A DNA stretch of 64,000 nt from Colivicinus sp963607765 (GTDB lineage Bacteria; Bacillota_I; Bacilli_A; Erysipelotrichales; Erysipelotrichaceae). Both the position numbers and the translations under genes were made by a program. The notes beneath the pieces are model-generated. The model did no database searches, was not told where the DNA came from, and saw only the letters and a program-made list of their open reading frames with translations. Within the stretch, counting starts at the first letter, position 1. Every line of letters begins with the position of its first letter. Shown here piece after piece: positions 7,726-16,637 of this stretch. Location: assembly GCA_963607765.1 (NCBI GenBank), contig CAVDDT010000003.1, positions 16,983-80,982 on the forward strand. Direction: 5' to 3'.

Positions 7726-10700
7726 ATGAAAAGTGCGTTATATTTGAGAAGTGTTTACTCGCTTCTTTCTAGTATGTGTCAAATAGAAAGAAGTGTAAAA
7801 AAGGCAAAGGAACTTGGATATACTAGTTTAGCTTTGGTGGATAAGAACAATCTATCAGGTGCTAAATCTTTTTATAATGCATGTGTTAAGGAAAGCATTA
7901 AGCCGATATTTGGATTAGAGTTTGATTTGAAATTGGATGATAGAATTTATTCGATTATTTTGTATGCCAAAAATGATGATGGCTATTTAAATTTAATGAA
8001 ATTATCTTCAATTATCAACAAGCAAGATAACAAGTATATTGATATAGAAACATTAAATATGTATCGTGAACATAATTTTCTCGTTTTGCCTTCCGATAAT
8101 ATGCCACTAACTATTGTTTATGGCCAAAAGGGTGATGTTAATAAATGTCTAGATTACCAAGAAAGGGTATTTGGAAAAGATTATTTGATTGGACTAGTTG
8201 ATCACAATGTTTTAGCTAACATCAATCAAGATGAACATCTAAGAGATATTTATAAACAAAGAGGAATCAAATGTTTTGCGTTGTGTAGGACTTTATATTT
8301 GGAAAAAGATGATTATAAAGAGTATGAAGTTTTAAAGGCTATTAGAGATAAAAAGATTTTAAACGAAAATAGCTATTATGAAAAAGGTAGACATTTTTTA
8401 AATAATGATGAACTAAGTGAACTATATAGTGAAAGTGAACTAATGAATAGTGATGTTTTTGCTTCATATTGCAATGTTAAATTAGAATTTAAAACAAGTC
8501 TCCCTAGCTATCCAACGCCTAATGGCATTTCAAGTAAGGACTATTTGGTTGCCTTATGCAAGGAGGGACTAAAAAGAAGACTTAAAAATAACGTTAATGA
8601 AACATATAAGAAAAGACTTGATTATGAGCTAAATGTTATTTTGAAAATGCAATTTGAGAATTATTTCTTAATTGTTTATGATTTTATATTGTTCGCAAAG
8701 AAAAAAGGAATTATGGTTGGCCCTGGAAGAGGCAGTGCTGCTGGTTCTTTGGTTTCCTATTGCCTAGGGATAACAGAAATTGATCCAATCAAGTATGGAC
8801 TTTTGTTTGAAAGATTTTTGAATCCCGAAAGAATTTCAATGCCTGATATCGATACTGATTTCCCTGATAATCGAAGGGATGAGGTTGTTTTATATGTTAA
8901 AGAAAAATATGGCGAGGATCATGTTGGACACATTGTTACCTTTGGTACTTTGAAGGCTAAACAAGCTTTAAGAGATGTTGGCAGAGTTTTAAACTATAGT
9001 ACTAGTGAACTAGATTCAATATGCAAGCTTATTCCTTTTGCATATAGTGATTCACTTAAGGGTGCCTATGATAATCTACCAGTATTCAAACAAAAAATAG
9101 AAAGCGAAAAGAAGTATCGTGATTTATTTAAAATAGCTTTAAAAATAGAAGGCTTTCCAAGGCATCTATCTACTCATGCTGCTGGCATAGTATTTTCAAG
9201 CAAGCCTTTATATGAAGTGGTCCCTACTTATAGTATTGAAAATGACTTAAATTCTACCCAATATGTAGCTGAATTTCTTGAGCCGATGGGCTTAATTAAA
9301 ATGGACTTTTTGGGCCTTAGAAATCTAGGCATTATTAGTGAGATTGTTGATGACATAAATGCAAATGAAAGGTTTAATATCAATAATATTCCTTTAAATG
9401 ATGAAAAGACTTTTAAGCTTATTAAAGATGTTAATTTACTTGGAGTTTTTCAACTCGAATCTAATGGAATGATGAATTTGGCTAGAAAGATGTCTCCTAA
9501 TTCTTTTGAAGAATTGAGTATGATGATTGCTTTATTTAGACCAGGTCCAATGGAAAATATACCTTTATTTTTAGACAATCGTGCTCATCCTGAACGAATT
9601 ACTTATTTGGTTGAGGAATTAAGACCAATACTGCAAGAAACCTATGGCATTATTGTCTATCAGGAACAAATTATGCTTATAGCTAGAAAACTAGCTGGTT
9701 TTAGCTTGGGAAAAGCCGATGTTTTAAGAAGAGCGATGTCTAAAAAGAAGGCTAGTGAACTAGAAAGGCTAAAGCCTGAGTTTATTGAAGGCTGTATTAA
9801 AAATGGATATAGAGAAGATGTTGCTTTAAAACTATATGATTTGATATTAAAATTTGCTAACTATGGTTTTAATAAGTCTCATTCTATTGCCTATGGTTTA
9901 GTAGCTTATCGAATGGCGTATTTAAAAGCTAATTATCCTTTGTATTTTTATAAAGCTTTATTAAATGGAACAATTGGTTCAAGTTCTAAAACTTATGATT
10001 ATCTAAAGGAATGCCGCAAAATTAAAATAAAGGTAAGATGCATATCCATTAATGAATCCTTTGATCGCTATTTGATAAAAGATAATTGTTTGATTATGCC
10101 TTTTGGAATATGCAAGGATGTTGGTTCTGTAAGCATTTCTAAAATTATTAATGAAAGAAATGCTAATGGCTTATATAAAGAATATATAAGCTGTATATGT
10201 AGATTGTATAAAGTTGGCGTTGAAAAAAATGTATTAGAAAATCTTATTTATGCCGGAGCTTTTGATGAATTTAATTTATCACGCAATTCAATGATTACTT
10301 CTTTGCCAATGGTTTTAAGATACGCTTCAACAAGAGGTGATTCGATATCTCTATTATCAAGCGATGATGATGCGCCTATTGTAGACGAACTAAAGGATAG
10401 TATGCTTATAAGAGCTGAAAAAGAAAAAGAAGTTTTGGGCTTTTATTTTAGTTTTAATCCTATTTTAGATGTTAAAGAAAAGAATAATATTGACACTATT
10501 TCATTGAGTGAAGTTGCAAATATGTTTGGCTTTCAAAAAGGATTTGGTATGATAAAGAGAATAAAGAGACATAAGACAAAAAAAGGAGATATGATGGCCT
10601 TTGTAGATGTCTTTGATGATAGTGGCGATTTATCACTTGCAATTATGCCAGATTTATATAAACAGTATGAAGAAAAGATTGCTAATTCTAAATACTTGTA

Positions 10701-10764
10701 TTTTGAAGGAAAAGTAGATAGGGTTGGTTCATTGCTTGTTAAGAAGATAGAGGTTTATGCATGA
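7726..10764 (+). CDS. dnaE: DNA polymerase III alpha subunit (DnaE)
   Basis: A 1012-residue C-family replicative polymerase. The palm motifs are clear: GPGRGSAAGSL near residue 331 and the catalytic aspartates in PDIDTDFPD near 373; FQLESNGMM and the helix-hairpin-helix region follow, and an OB-fold is near the C terminus (KKGDMMAFVDVFDDSGDLS). The N-terminal PHP domain is degenerate: where active forms have HLHVHTEYS and TDHGN, this has YLRSVYS and VDKNN, so the metal-binding histidines are gone and proofreading by PHP is unlikely. I chose ATG 7726 over GTG 7720 because of the -10 spacing. The stop overlaps the next start (ATGA). Confidence 0.95.
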   Translation: MKSALYLRSVYSLLSSMCQIERSVKKAKELGYTSLALVDKNNLSGAKSFYNACVKESIKPIFGLEFDLKLDDRIYSIILYAKNDDGYLNLMKLSSIINKQDNKYIDIETLNMYREHNFLVLPSDNMPLTIVYGQKGDVNKCLDYQERVFGKDYLIGLVDHNVLANINQDEHLRDIYKQRGIKCFALCRTLYLEKDDYKEYEVLKAIRDKKILNENSYYEKGRHFLNNDELSELYSESELMNSDVFASYCNVKLEFKTSLPSYPTPNGISSKDYLVALCKEGLKRRLKNNVNETYKKRLDYELNVILKMQFENYFLIVYDFILFAKKKGIMVGPGRGSAAGSLVSYCLGITEIDPIKYGLLFERFLNPERISMPDIDTDFPDNRRDEVVLYVKEKYGEDHVGHIVTFGTLKAKQALRDVGRVLNYSTSELDSICKLIPFAYSDSLKGAYDNLPVFKQKIESEKKYRDLFKIALKIEGFPRHLSTHAAGIVFSSKPLYEVVPTYSIENDLNSTQYVAEFLEPMGLIKMDFLGLRNLGIISEIVDDINANERFNINNIPLNDEKTFKLIKDVNLLGVFQLESNGMMNLARKMSPNSFEELSMMIALFRPGPMENIPLFLDNRAHPERITYLVEELRPILQETYGIIVYQEQIMLIARKLAGFSLGKADVLRRAMSKKKASELERLKPEFIEGCIKNGYREDVALKLYDLILKFANYGFNKSHSIAYGLVAYRMAYLKANYPLYFYKALLNGTIGSSSKTYDYLKECRKIKIKVRCISINESFDRYLIKDNCLIMPFGICKDVGSVSISKIINERNANGLYKEYISCICRLYKVGVEKNVLENLIYAGAFDEFNLSRNSMITSLPMVLRYASTRGDSISLLSSDDDAPIVDELKDSMLIRAEKEKEVLGFYFSFNPILDVKEKNNIDTISLSEVANMFGFQKGFGMIKRIKRHKTKKGDMMAFVDVFDDSGDLSLAIMPDLYKQYEEKIANSKYLYFEGKVDRVGSLLVKKIEVYA

Positions 10765-11420
10765 AGATTTTAATTGTTGATGATGAGGTTAGAATAAGAG
10801 AAGTTGTTAAGGAATATTCTAAGGTGAATAATTTTGAATGCGATGAGGCGAGCGATGGCAAAAAGGCTATTGATATGGCACTTGATAATGATTACGATTG
10901 TATTATTTTAGATATCATGATGCCTGAGCTTGACGGCTTTAGTGCGTGTAAGAAAATAAAGGATAAAAAGGATGTTCCAATCATTATGCTTAGTGCTAGA
11001 AATGAAGAGGAAGACAAGCTGTTTAGTTTTAACATGGGTGTTGATGATTATGTGACTAAGCCTTTTTCACCAAAGGAGTTAATGGCTAGAATCAAGGCTG
11101 TAGCTTTGCGCAATAAAAAGAAAGAAAACGATAAGTTTATTTATGAGGATCTTATGGTTGATTTTGATGCTAGAGAGGTAATGATTGATTCTAAGAAAAT
11201 TGATATGACTCCAAAGGAGATAGATCTTTTGTTTTATCTTATTAATAATAAAAATATTGCTTTAGATCGAGAAAAAATTTTGAATGTTGTTTGGAAAATG
11301 GAATATTTTGGTGAAGATCGTACTGTTGATACACATATTAAGATGCTTAGAAAATCACTTGGCAAGTATCGTGATTTAATTAAGACAGTTAGAGGAATGG
11401 GGTATAAGTTTGAAATTTAA
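10761..11420 (+). CDS. OmpR/PhoB-type response regulator
   Basis: A 219-residue two-component regulator. The receiver domain occupies roughly residues 1-115, with the acidic pair in VDDE (7-9), phospho-acceptor Asp51 (ILDIMMP) and Lys in TKPF near 101. A winged-helix DNA-binding domain follows (TPKEIDLLFYL, then VDTHIKMLRKSLG, and a final RGMGYKFE). It starts inside the dnaE stop codon and overlaps its sensor kinase gene by 11 bases, so the pair is translationally coupled. Target genes cannot be read from sequence; the sortase gene two positions downstream is the nearest envelope-related candidate. Confidence 0.93.
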   Translation: MKILIVDDEVRIREVVKEYSKVNNFECDEASDGKKAIDMALDNDYDCIILDIMMPELDGFSACKKIKDKKDVPIIMLSARNEEEDKLFSFNMGVDDYVTKPFSPKELMARIKAVALRNKKKENDKFIYEDLMVDFDAREVMIDSKKIDMTPKEIDLLFYLINNKNIALDREKILNVVWKMEYFGEDRTVDTHIKMLRKSLGKYRDLIKTVRGMGYKFEI

Positions 11421-12867
11421 TTTTAAGGGCATTAAATTTAAAACTTGGATATATTTTTTGGTGTTTTCTCTAGTGATGTTAAGCTTGCTAGGTTTTTTGC
11501 TAATTGCCTTTATTAAGCCATACTATCGTGAAAATAGAATCAAGACGATTGATACAATTGTTTCTACTATTGAAAATGAATTGCTTGTAAATAAGGCTAG
11601 TAGAGAATCGGTAAGTAAAACTGATAGGCTTGTCAATGGAAATAATGTTTGTGCACTTATCTATAATGAAAATGGCTATGAAGTGTACAATGCTGATTCA
11701 CTTGGTGAACTATGCATGCTTGATGAAGCAATAACCATTAATGATGAAGATTTGGTGATTAATGAAGATAGTGACAAAATTATTTCTATTTTAAATGAAA
11801 ATGGTTCTTTAAATATAAACACTGTGTCTAATTCTTCAGGTTTAGAGATGCTTATTTATGCTAAGAAAATTAGCACTAATTTATCAAATTATTATTTGGT
11901 CATAAATGCTCCACTTGAACTTTTAGAATCTTATGTTGATTTTATTATGAACCAATATTTGATTATCGCTGTAGTGGTTATTGTTATAGCTTTAATTGTT
12001 TCTTTTGTTTTAGCCAATAGGATCACGTTGCCTATTGTGAGGATGCAAAAAGAGGCTACCAAATTAGCTAATGGTGATTATGACGTTGTTTTTAAAGACA
12101 AGGATTCTTATAGTGAAATAAATGCCTTAGCTGATACACTAGATGATGCTACAAATAAACTTTCAAAGATTGATGAATTAAGAAAGGATTTGGTTGCGAA
12201 TGTTTCTCATGATTTAAGGACACCTATTACTTTAATTAGATCTTATGCGGAAATGATAAAAGATATTTCTGGCGATGATCCAATTAAACGAAACGAACAT
12301 TTAGATGTTATTATTGATGAAACCGAGTATCTTACTAAGCTAATTAATGACATGCAAGAGTATTCTAAGATGCAGGCTGGTTATATTGAACTTCAAAAAA
12401 CTAATTTTGATTTAAAAAAGTGTGCCAATAATGTGGCCAATTTGCTTGATGGACTAATTAAGGAAAAGAATATTACTTTAAAGAAAAAACTTAAAAGTGT
12501 AATAGTTTATGGTGATGAGCTGAAGATTCAAAGAGTTATTTATAACTATCTTTCTAATGCGATTAAGCATTCGGATGATAATAGTAAGATAATTATGACT
12601 ATTATAGATTCTGACGAAAAAGTTCGTTTTGAGGTAAAAGATTTTGGCGATGGCATAAGCGAAGAAGCTCTTCCTTATGTTTGGGATAGATATTATAAAA
12701 TTGATAAGAAGTTTAGAAGAAATGAGAATTCTACTGGTCTTGGTTTAGCTATAGCGAAGGCGATACTTGAGGCACACAAGGCAAAGTATGGCGTTGTATC
12801 TAAAGTAAACGAGGGATCTACTTTCTATTTTGAACTTTCAAAGGACTACGATGATGAGACAGAATGA
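11410..12867 (+). CDS. Membrane sensor histidine kinase
   Basis: A 485-residue kinase with two membrane segments (about residues 12-38 and 183-203) bracketing an extracellular sensor region of about 140 residues. It continues with a HAMP domain (NRITLPIVRMQKEATKLANGD), the dimerisation/phospho-acceptor helix (NVSHDLRTPIT) and an ATPase domain with YNYLSNAIKHS, DFGDGIS and GLGLAIAK. The start is TTG 11410 inside the regulator gene; the next methionine would remove part of the first membrane helix. It overlaps the following methyltransferase gene. The signal sensed is unknown; the extracellular part shows no family I recognise. Confidence 0.92.
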   Translation: MKFNFKGIKFKTWIYFLVFSLVMLSLLGFLLIAFIKPYYRENRIKTIDTIVSTIENELLVNKASRESVSKTDRLVNGNNVCALIYNENGYEVYNADSLGELCMLDEAITINDEDLVINEDSDKIISILNENGSLNINTVSNSSGLEMLIYAKKISTNLSNYYLVINAPLELLESYVDFIMNQYLIIAVVVIVIALIVSFVLANRITLPIVRMQKEATKLANGDYDVVFKDKDSYSEINALADTLDDATNKLSKIDELRKDLVANVSHDLRTPITLIRSYAEMIKDISGDDPIKRNEHLDVIIDETEYLTKLINDMQEYSKMQAGYIELQKTNFDLKKCANNVANLLDGLIKEKNITLKKKLKSVIVYGDELKIQRVIYNYLSNAIKHSDDNSKIIMTIIDSDEKVRFEVKDFGDGISEEALPYVWDRYYKIDKKFRRNENSTGLGLAIAKAILEAHKAKYGVVSKVNEGSTFYFELSKDYDDETE

Positions 12868-13522
12868 TTATTTAAAGTATATTAATTATCCTATTGTACA
12901 GGATTCAGAGATGTTTAAGGTTAATTCGGATACGGCTGCTTTGGGCATGTTTCTTGATGACTTAAAGGGCAAGAGCGTTCTTGATTTAGGCACTAATAAT
13001 GGAGCACTGCTTTTATATGCACACTATCATAATGCTGGTCATTTAATCGGCGTTGATATTTTTAAAGAACCATTAGAGTTAGCTGATATCAATATCAAGC
13101 AGTATACAAATGATTATGAATTAATAAATAGCAAAATTCAGGATTTAGATATTAAACCTGTTGATGTGGTTATATGCAATCCACCTTTTTTTGAAATGGG
13201 TAATGTTAGAGCTAACAAGTTTTATAAAACGGCAATGTTTGAGGAAACCCTTCCAATAGAGGACATGTTTAAGGCATTTAGAAAGAATATGAAAGATAAT
13301 GGCTGTGTATATACTTTATATCCTGCTGAAAGATTTCCGGAATTATATAACATGTGCTTAAAATATAAGTTGAAAATTATGAAGATGGTTTTTGTACATG
13401 ATGAAAAAAGGCCTTATGCATCTAGGGTATTAATGAAGCTTAAGATTGGTCCTATGACAAAAATTAAAATATTAAGGCCAATAATTATAAAAAATGGTGA
13501 TTTTATTGATACACTTAAATAG
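12851..13522 (+). CDS. TrmN6-like tRNA/rRNA N6-adenine methyltransferase
   Basis: A 223-residue class I SAM-dependent methyltransferase. Motif I is VLDLGTNNGALLL, the acidic residue is in IGVDIF, and the catalytic NPPF (ICNPPFF) marks N6-adenine or N-methyltransferases. The overall layout fits the YfiC/TrmN6 family, which modifies A37 of tRNA-Val in E. coli; the substrate here is inferred. Two adjacent ATGs at 12851 and 12854 follow AAGGA at 12841-12845; either could be used. The gene overlaps the histidine kinase by 17 bases and is 14 bases before the sortase gene. Confidence 0.85.
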   Translation: MMRQNDYLKYINYPIVQDSEMFKVNSDTAALGMFLDDLKGKSVLDLGTNNGALLLYAHYHNAGHLIGVDIFKEPLELADINIKQYTNDYELINSKIQDLDIKPVDVVICNPPFFEMGNVRANKFYKTAMFEETLPIEDMFKAFRKNMKDNGCVYTLYPAERFPELYNMCLKYKLKIMKMVFVHDEKRPYASRVLMKLKIGPMTKIKILRPIIIKNGDFIDTLK

Positions 13523-13536
13523 TTGAGAGGATACTT

Positions 13537-14346
13537 ATGAGTAAGAAAAAAGATAAGAAGATTATTAAGATAGTTGCAGCTGTAGTGGTTTTTGTTCTTA
13601 TTGTTACAGCTCTTGCGATTTTAGTTTTTGATCCATTTGCTTGGCGCAGCTCAAGTAATGGCAATGATGAAACTCCAGCTACAATCGAAGTAGAGGATGA
13701 TGAAAAGGTTACTTTAGCTAAGCAATTGTATGTTGAAAATAGTACTATTTCAGATGACTATGTTGGTACAATCAAATTTGAATCTGGTTTAATTGATTTA
13801 CCTTTTGTACAAGGAAGTGATAACAATACTTACTATCGTACTAATTGGAAAACAATGGAATATGATGAAGAAGGTTCTATTTTCCTTGATTCAAATAATA
13901 CTTTAGATGATCAAAATTTGATTTTGATTGGCCACTATGTTTATGCAAGTTATGATGATAGCGGAACACATATGTTTACGCCATTAGCTAAGTTAATTGA
14001 TGAATCTAATTATGAAGATAACAAATATGTTGAACTTTATTTAGATGGTGAAATTAGAAGATACGAGATTGCTTATGTTTATTATTGTCAATTAATTTCA
14101 GATGAAACTGATGGTGAATCTTTCTATTATACTGAAGATGGCTATGAGTTTTATGTTCCTAACTATACGCAGGAAATGTTTGAAAACTACATCAAAACAG
14201 TTAAAGAGAATGCTTTTTATGATACTGGTGTAGAAGTTTCTTATAGTGACAAATTTTTAACTCTTCAAACTTGTGTTGAAAATAGAGATGACTTAAGAGA
14301 GATTGTTTTGCTTAAGGAAATAGAAAGAACCACTTACGAAAAATAA
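13537..14346 (+). CDS. srtB: Class B sortase
   Basis: A 269-residue membrane-anchored transpeptidase. It has a lysine-rich start, one N-terminal membrane helix (about residues 11-32) and an extracytoplasmic sortase fold with catalytic His in LIGHYVY, Cys in TLQTCVE and Arg in DLREIVL. The separation of His and Cys and the LQTC motif fit class B. Class B enzymes anchor haem-uptake proteins, pilins or, in some clostridia, general surface proteins. No sorting-signal substrate is encoded nearby. It is the last gene of the dnaE-regulator-kinase-methyltransferase run, followed by a terminator. Confidence 0.9.
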   Translation: MSKKKDKKIIKIVAAVVVFVLIVTALAILVFDPFAWRSSSNGNDETPATIEVEDDEKVTLAKQLYVENSTISDDYVGTIKFESGLIDLPFVQGSDNNTYYRTNWKTMEYDEEGSIFLDSNNTLDDQNLILIGHYVYASYDDSGTHMFTPLAKLIDESNYEDNKYVELYLDGEIRRYEIAYVYYCQLISDETDGESFYYTEDGYEFYVPNYTQEMFENYIKTVKENAFYDTGVEVSYSDKFLTLQTCVENRDDLREIVLLKEIERTTYEK

Positions 14347-14352
14347 ATTTTG

Positions 14353-14379
14353 AAGGAATATGAAAATATTCCTTTTTTA
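14353..14379 (+). terminator. Rho-independent terminator after srtB
   Basis: A 9-bp stem AAGGAATAT/ATATTCCTT (14353-14361 and 14366-14374) closed by a GAAA tetraloop and followed by a T tract. It ends the dnaE-to-sortase run just before bioY. Confidence 0.88.
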
Positions 14380-14411
14380 TAATAAAATTATTTCGATTTA
14401 GGGGGGGATTT

Positions 14412-14936
14412 ATGAAAACAAAAGATATTGTAATTATTGCGCTTTGTTCAGCTATACTTGGCGTTCTTGCACCATTTTCCATTCCACTTGCAGGCAAAGT
14501 TCCGATTTCTTTAGCTACTTTTGTGGTTATGTTGTTTGGCTTGGTACTTGGAAAAAATAAGAGTGTTCTTGTTGTTGTAGTGTACATTGTACTTGCCTTT
14601 ATTGGTCTTCCAGTTATGTCTGGTTTTACAGGCGGCGCAGCAAAACTACTTGGCTCAACAGGTGGATATGTATTCGGTTATATTCCGCTTGCCTATCTAA
14701 CAGGAACCTTGGGACATGATAAGAGCGTTTTAAATAAGGTTCTTGGTATGATTCTAGGGACCGTTGTTCTATATGCTTTTGGAACAGCTTGGTTTGTTTA
14801 TTATACAAAAATGGCTTTGGGTGCAGCTTTGATGGCTTGTGTAGTTCCATTTCTTGTTGGTGATGCAATTAAGATGCTTGCTTGTGTTCTTTTAGAACCT
14901 AAGGTTTCTAAATTGTTTGTAAAATACTATAAATAA
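14412..14936 (+). CDS. bioY: Biotin ECF transporter S component (BioY)
   Basis: A 174-residue integral membrane substrate-binding component for biotin, with about six hydrophobic segments and BioY signatures (KVPISLATFVVMLFGLVLG and GGAAKLLGSTGGYVFGY). It contains no ATPase, so it depends on an energy-coupling module; ecfA1-ecfA2-ecfT are at 24.7-27.2 kb. It is followed by a biotin-dependent decarboxylase operon that also encodes a biotin ligase, so uptake, attachment and use of biotin are clustered. The Shine-Dalgarno is an unusual run of seven G (14401-14407), 4 bases from ATG. A TATAAT in the T tract of the preceding terminator could be its -10 box. Confidence 0.93.
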   Translation: MKTKDIVIIALCSAILGVLAPFSIPLAGKVPISLATFVVMLFGLVLGKNKSVLVVVVYIVLAFIGLPVMSGFTGGAAKLLGSTGGYVFGYIPLAYLTGTLGHDKSVLNKVLGMILGTVVLYAFGTAWFVYYTKMALGAALMACVVPFLVGDAIKMLACVLLEPKVSKLFVKYYK

Positions 14937-14961
14937 ATTAGAATAATTGTGAAAATAATAA

Positions 14962-14987
14962 TATAATAATTTATGGAAGCGTTTTCT
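14962..14987 (+). promoter_or_regulatory. pckA -10 box and cre (CcpA) site
   Basis: TATAAT at 14962-14967 is followed at 14973-14987 by ATGGAAGCGTTTTCT, a full match to the relaxed cre consensus WTGNAANCGNWNNCW. A cre at the transcription start normally gives catabolite repression. No good -35 box is visible. CcpA itself is not in the window, so its action is inferred. Confidence 0.65.
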
Positions 14988-15015
14988 TTTTTTAAGGAAC
15001 AGGAGGAATTTATTT

Positions 15016-16620
15016 ATGAAGAAAATTAATCTTGAAGAATATGGCATTCATGGCACAACTGAGATTGTTTATAATCCTAGTTATGAAATGCTTTTCCAAG
15101 AGGAAACTAACCCTGAATTAGAGGGCTATGAAAAGGGCAAGCTAACTGAGCTTGGAGCAGTCAATGTTATGACTGGCATTTACACCGGTAGATCTCCTAA
15201 GGATAAATATATCGTTGTAGATGATAATTCTAAGGATACTATTTGGTGGAATTCTAAGGAATATCCTAATGATAACCATCCAATGAGTGAAGAAACTTGG
15301 AGTGTCGTTAAGGACATTGCTAAGAAGGAGTTAAGCAATAAGAGATTGTTTGTTGTCGATGCTTTCTGCGGTGCTAACAAGGATACAAGAATGGCTGTTA
15401 GATTCATCGTTGAAGTTGCTTGGCAAGCTCATTTTGTAAAGAATATGTTTATTAAGCCAACTGAGGAAGAACTTGAAAACTTCACTCCAGATTTCATTGT
15501 TTACAACGCTAGTAAGGCTACCGTTGAAAACTATGAAGAACTTGGCTTAAATTCTAAGACTTGTGTTGCTTTCAATATTACAAGCAAGGAACAAGTTATC
15601 ATCAACACTTGGTATGGTGGTGAAATGAAGAAGGGTATGTTCTCAATGATGAACTACTATCTTCCTTTAAAGGGCATGGCAAGTATGCACTGTTCAGCTA
15701 ATACGGATATGAATGGTGAAAATACTGCTATCTTCTTTGGCTTATCAGGCACAGGAAAGACTACTCTTTCTACAGATCCTAAGCGTTTACTAATTGGTGA
15801 TGATGAACATGGATGGGATGATAATGGCGTATTCAACCTTGAAGGTGGCTGCTATGCAAAGGTTATCAATCTAGATAAAGATTCTGAACCAGATATCTAT
15901 AATGCAATTAGAAGAGACGCATTACTTGAAAATGTTACTGTAAGTGAAGATGGTAAGATTGATTTCGCTGATAAGAGCGTAACTGAAAATACTCGTGTAT
16001 CTTATCCTATTAATCACATTACAAATATCGTTAAGCCTATTTCTAGTGCACCAAGTGCTAAGAGCGTAATTTTCCTAAGTGCTGATGCATTTGGCGTATT
16101 GCCTCCAGTATCTATCCTTACTCCAGAACAAACTAAGTATTATTTCTTGAGTGGATTTACTGCTAAGCTTGCTGGTACTGAAAGAGGCATCACTGAACCA
16201 ACTCCTACTTTCTCAGCATGTTTTGGCCAAGCATTCCTAGAACTTCATCCAACAAAGTATGCTACTGAACTTGTTAAGAAGATGGAAAAATCTAATGCTA
16301 AGGCTTACTTGGTAAATACTGGTTGGAATGGAACTGGTAAGAGAATTTCTATCAAGGATACTCGTGGTATCATTGATGCTATCTTAAATCATGATATTGA
16401 TAATGCTCCTACAAAGAAGATTCCTTACTTCGATTTCGAAGTTCCAACTGAACTTAAGGGCGTTGATACAGGCATTTTGGATCCTCGTGATACTTATGAT
16501 GATCCAAGTAAGTGGGATGAAAAAGCTAAGGATTTGGCTTCTAGATTCATCAACAACTTTAAGAAGTATGAAACAAATGATGAAGGAAAGGCACTTGTTA
16601 ACGCTGGACCTAAACTATAA
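15016..16620 (+). CDS. pckA: Phosphoenolpyruvate carboxykinase (ATP)
   Basis: A 534-residue ATP-type PEPCK, interconverting oxaloacetate + ATP and PEP + CO2 + ADP. Seen: YTGRSPKDKYIV, the PEPCK signature region LIGDDEHGWDDNG, and the kinase P-loop GLSGTGKTTLS at about 242-252. The length is normal for the family. AGGAGGA at 15001-15007 is a strong ribosome binding site. It lies 17 bases before oadA, suggesting that here PEPCK works in the ATP-forming direction (PEP carboxylation), handing oxaloacetate to the Na+-pumping decarboxylase; the direction is inferred from context. A cre box upstream suggests glucose repression. Confidence 0.97.
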   Translation: MKKINLEEYGIHGTTEIVYNPSYEMLFQEETNPELEGYEKGKLTELGAVNVMTGIYTGRSPKDKYIVVDDNSKDTIWWNSKEYPNDNHPMSEETWSVVKDIAKKELSNKRLFVVDAFCGANKDTRMAVRFIVEVAWQAHFVKNMFIKPTEEELENFTPDFIVYNASKATVENYEELGLNSKTCVAFNITSKEQVIINTWYGGEMKKGMFSMMNYYLPLKGMASMHCSANTDMNGENTAIFFGLSGTGKTTLSTDPKRLLIGDDEHGWDDNGVFNLEGGCYAKVINLDKDSEPDIYNAIRRDALLENVTVSEDGKIDFADKSVTENTRVSYPINHITNIVKPISSAPSAKSVIFLSADAFGVLPPVSILTPEQTKYYFLSGFTAKLAGTERGITEPTPTFSACFGQAFLELHPTKYATELVKKMEKSNAKAYLVNTGWNGTGKRISIKDTRGIIDAILNHDIDNAPTKKIPYFDFEVPTELKGVDTGILDPRDTYDDPSKWDEKAKDLASRFINNFKKYETNDEGKALVNAGPKL

Positions 16621-16637
16621 TACTAAAGGGGAATATA

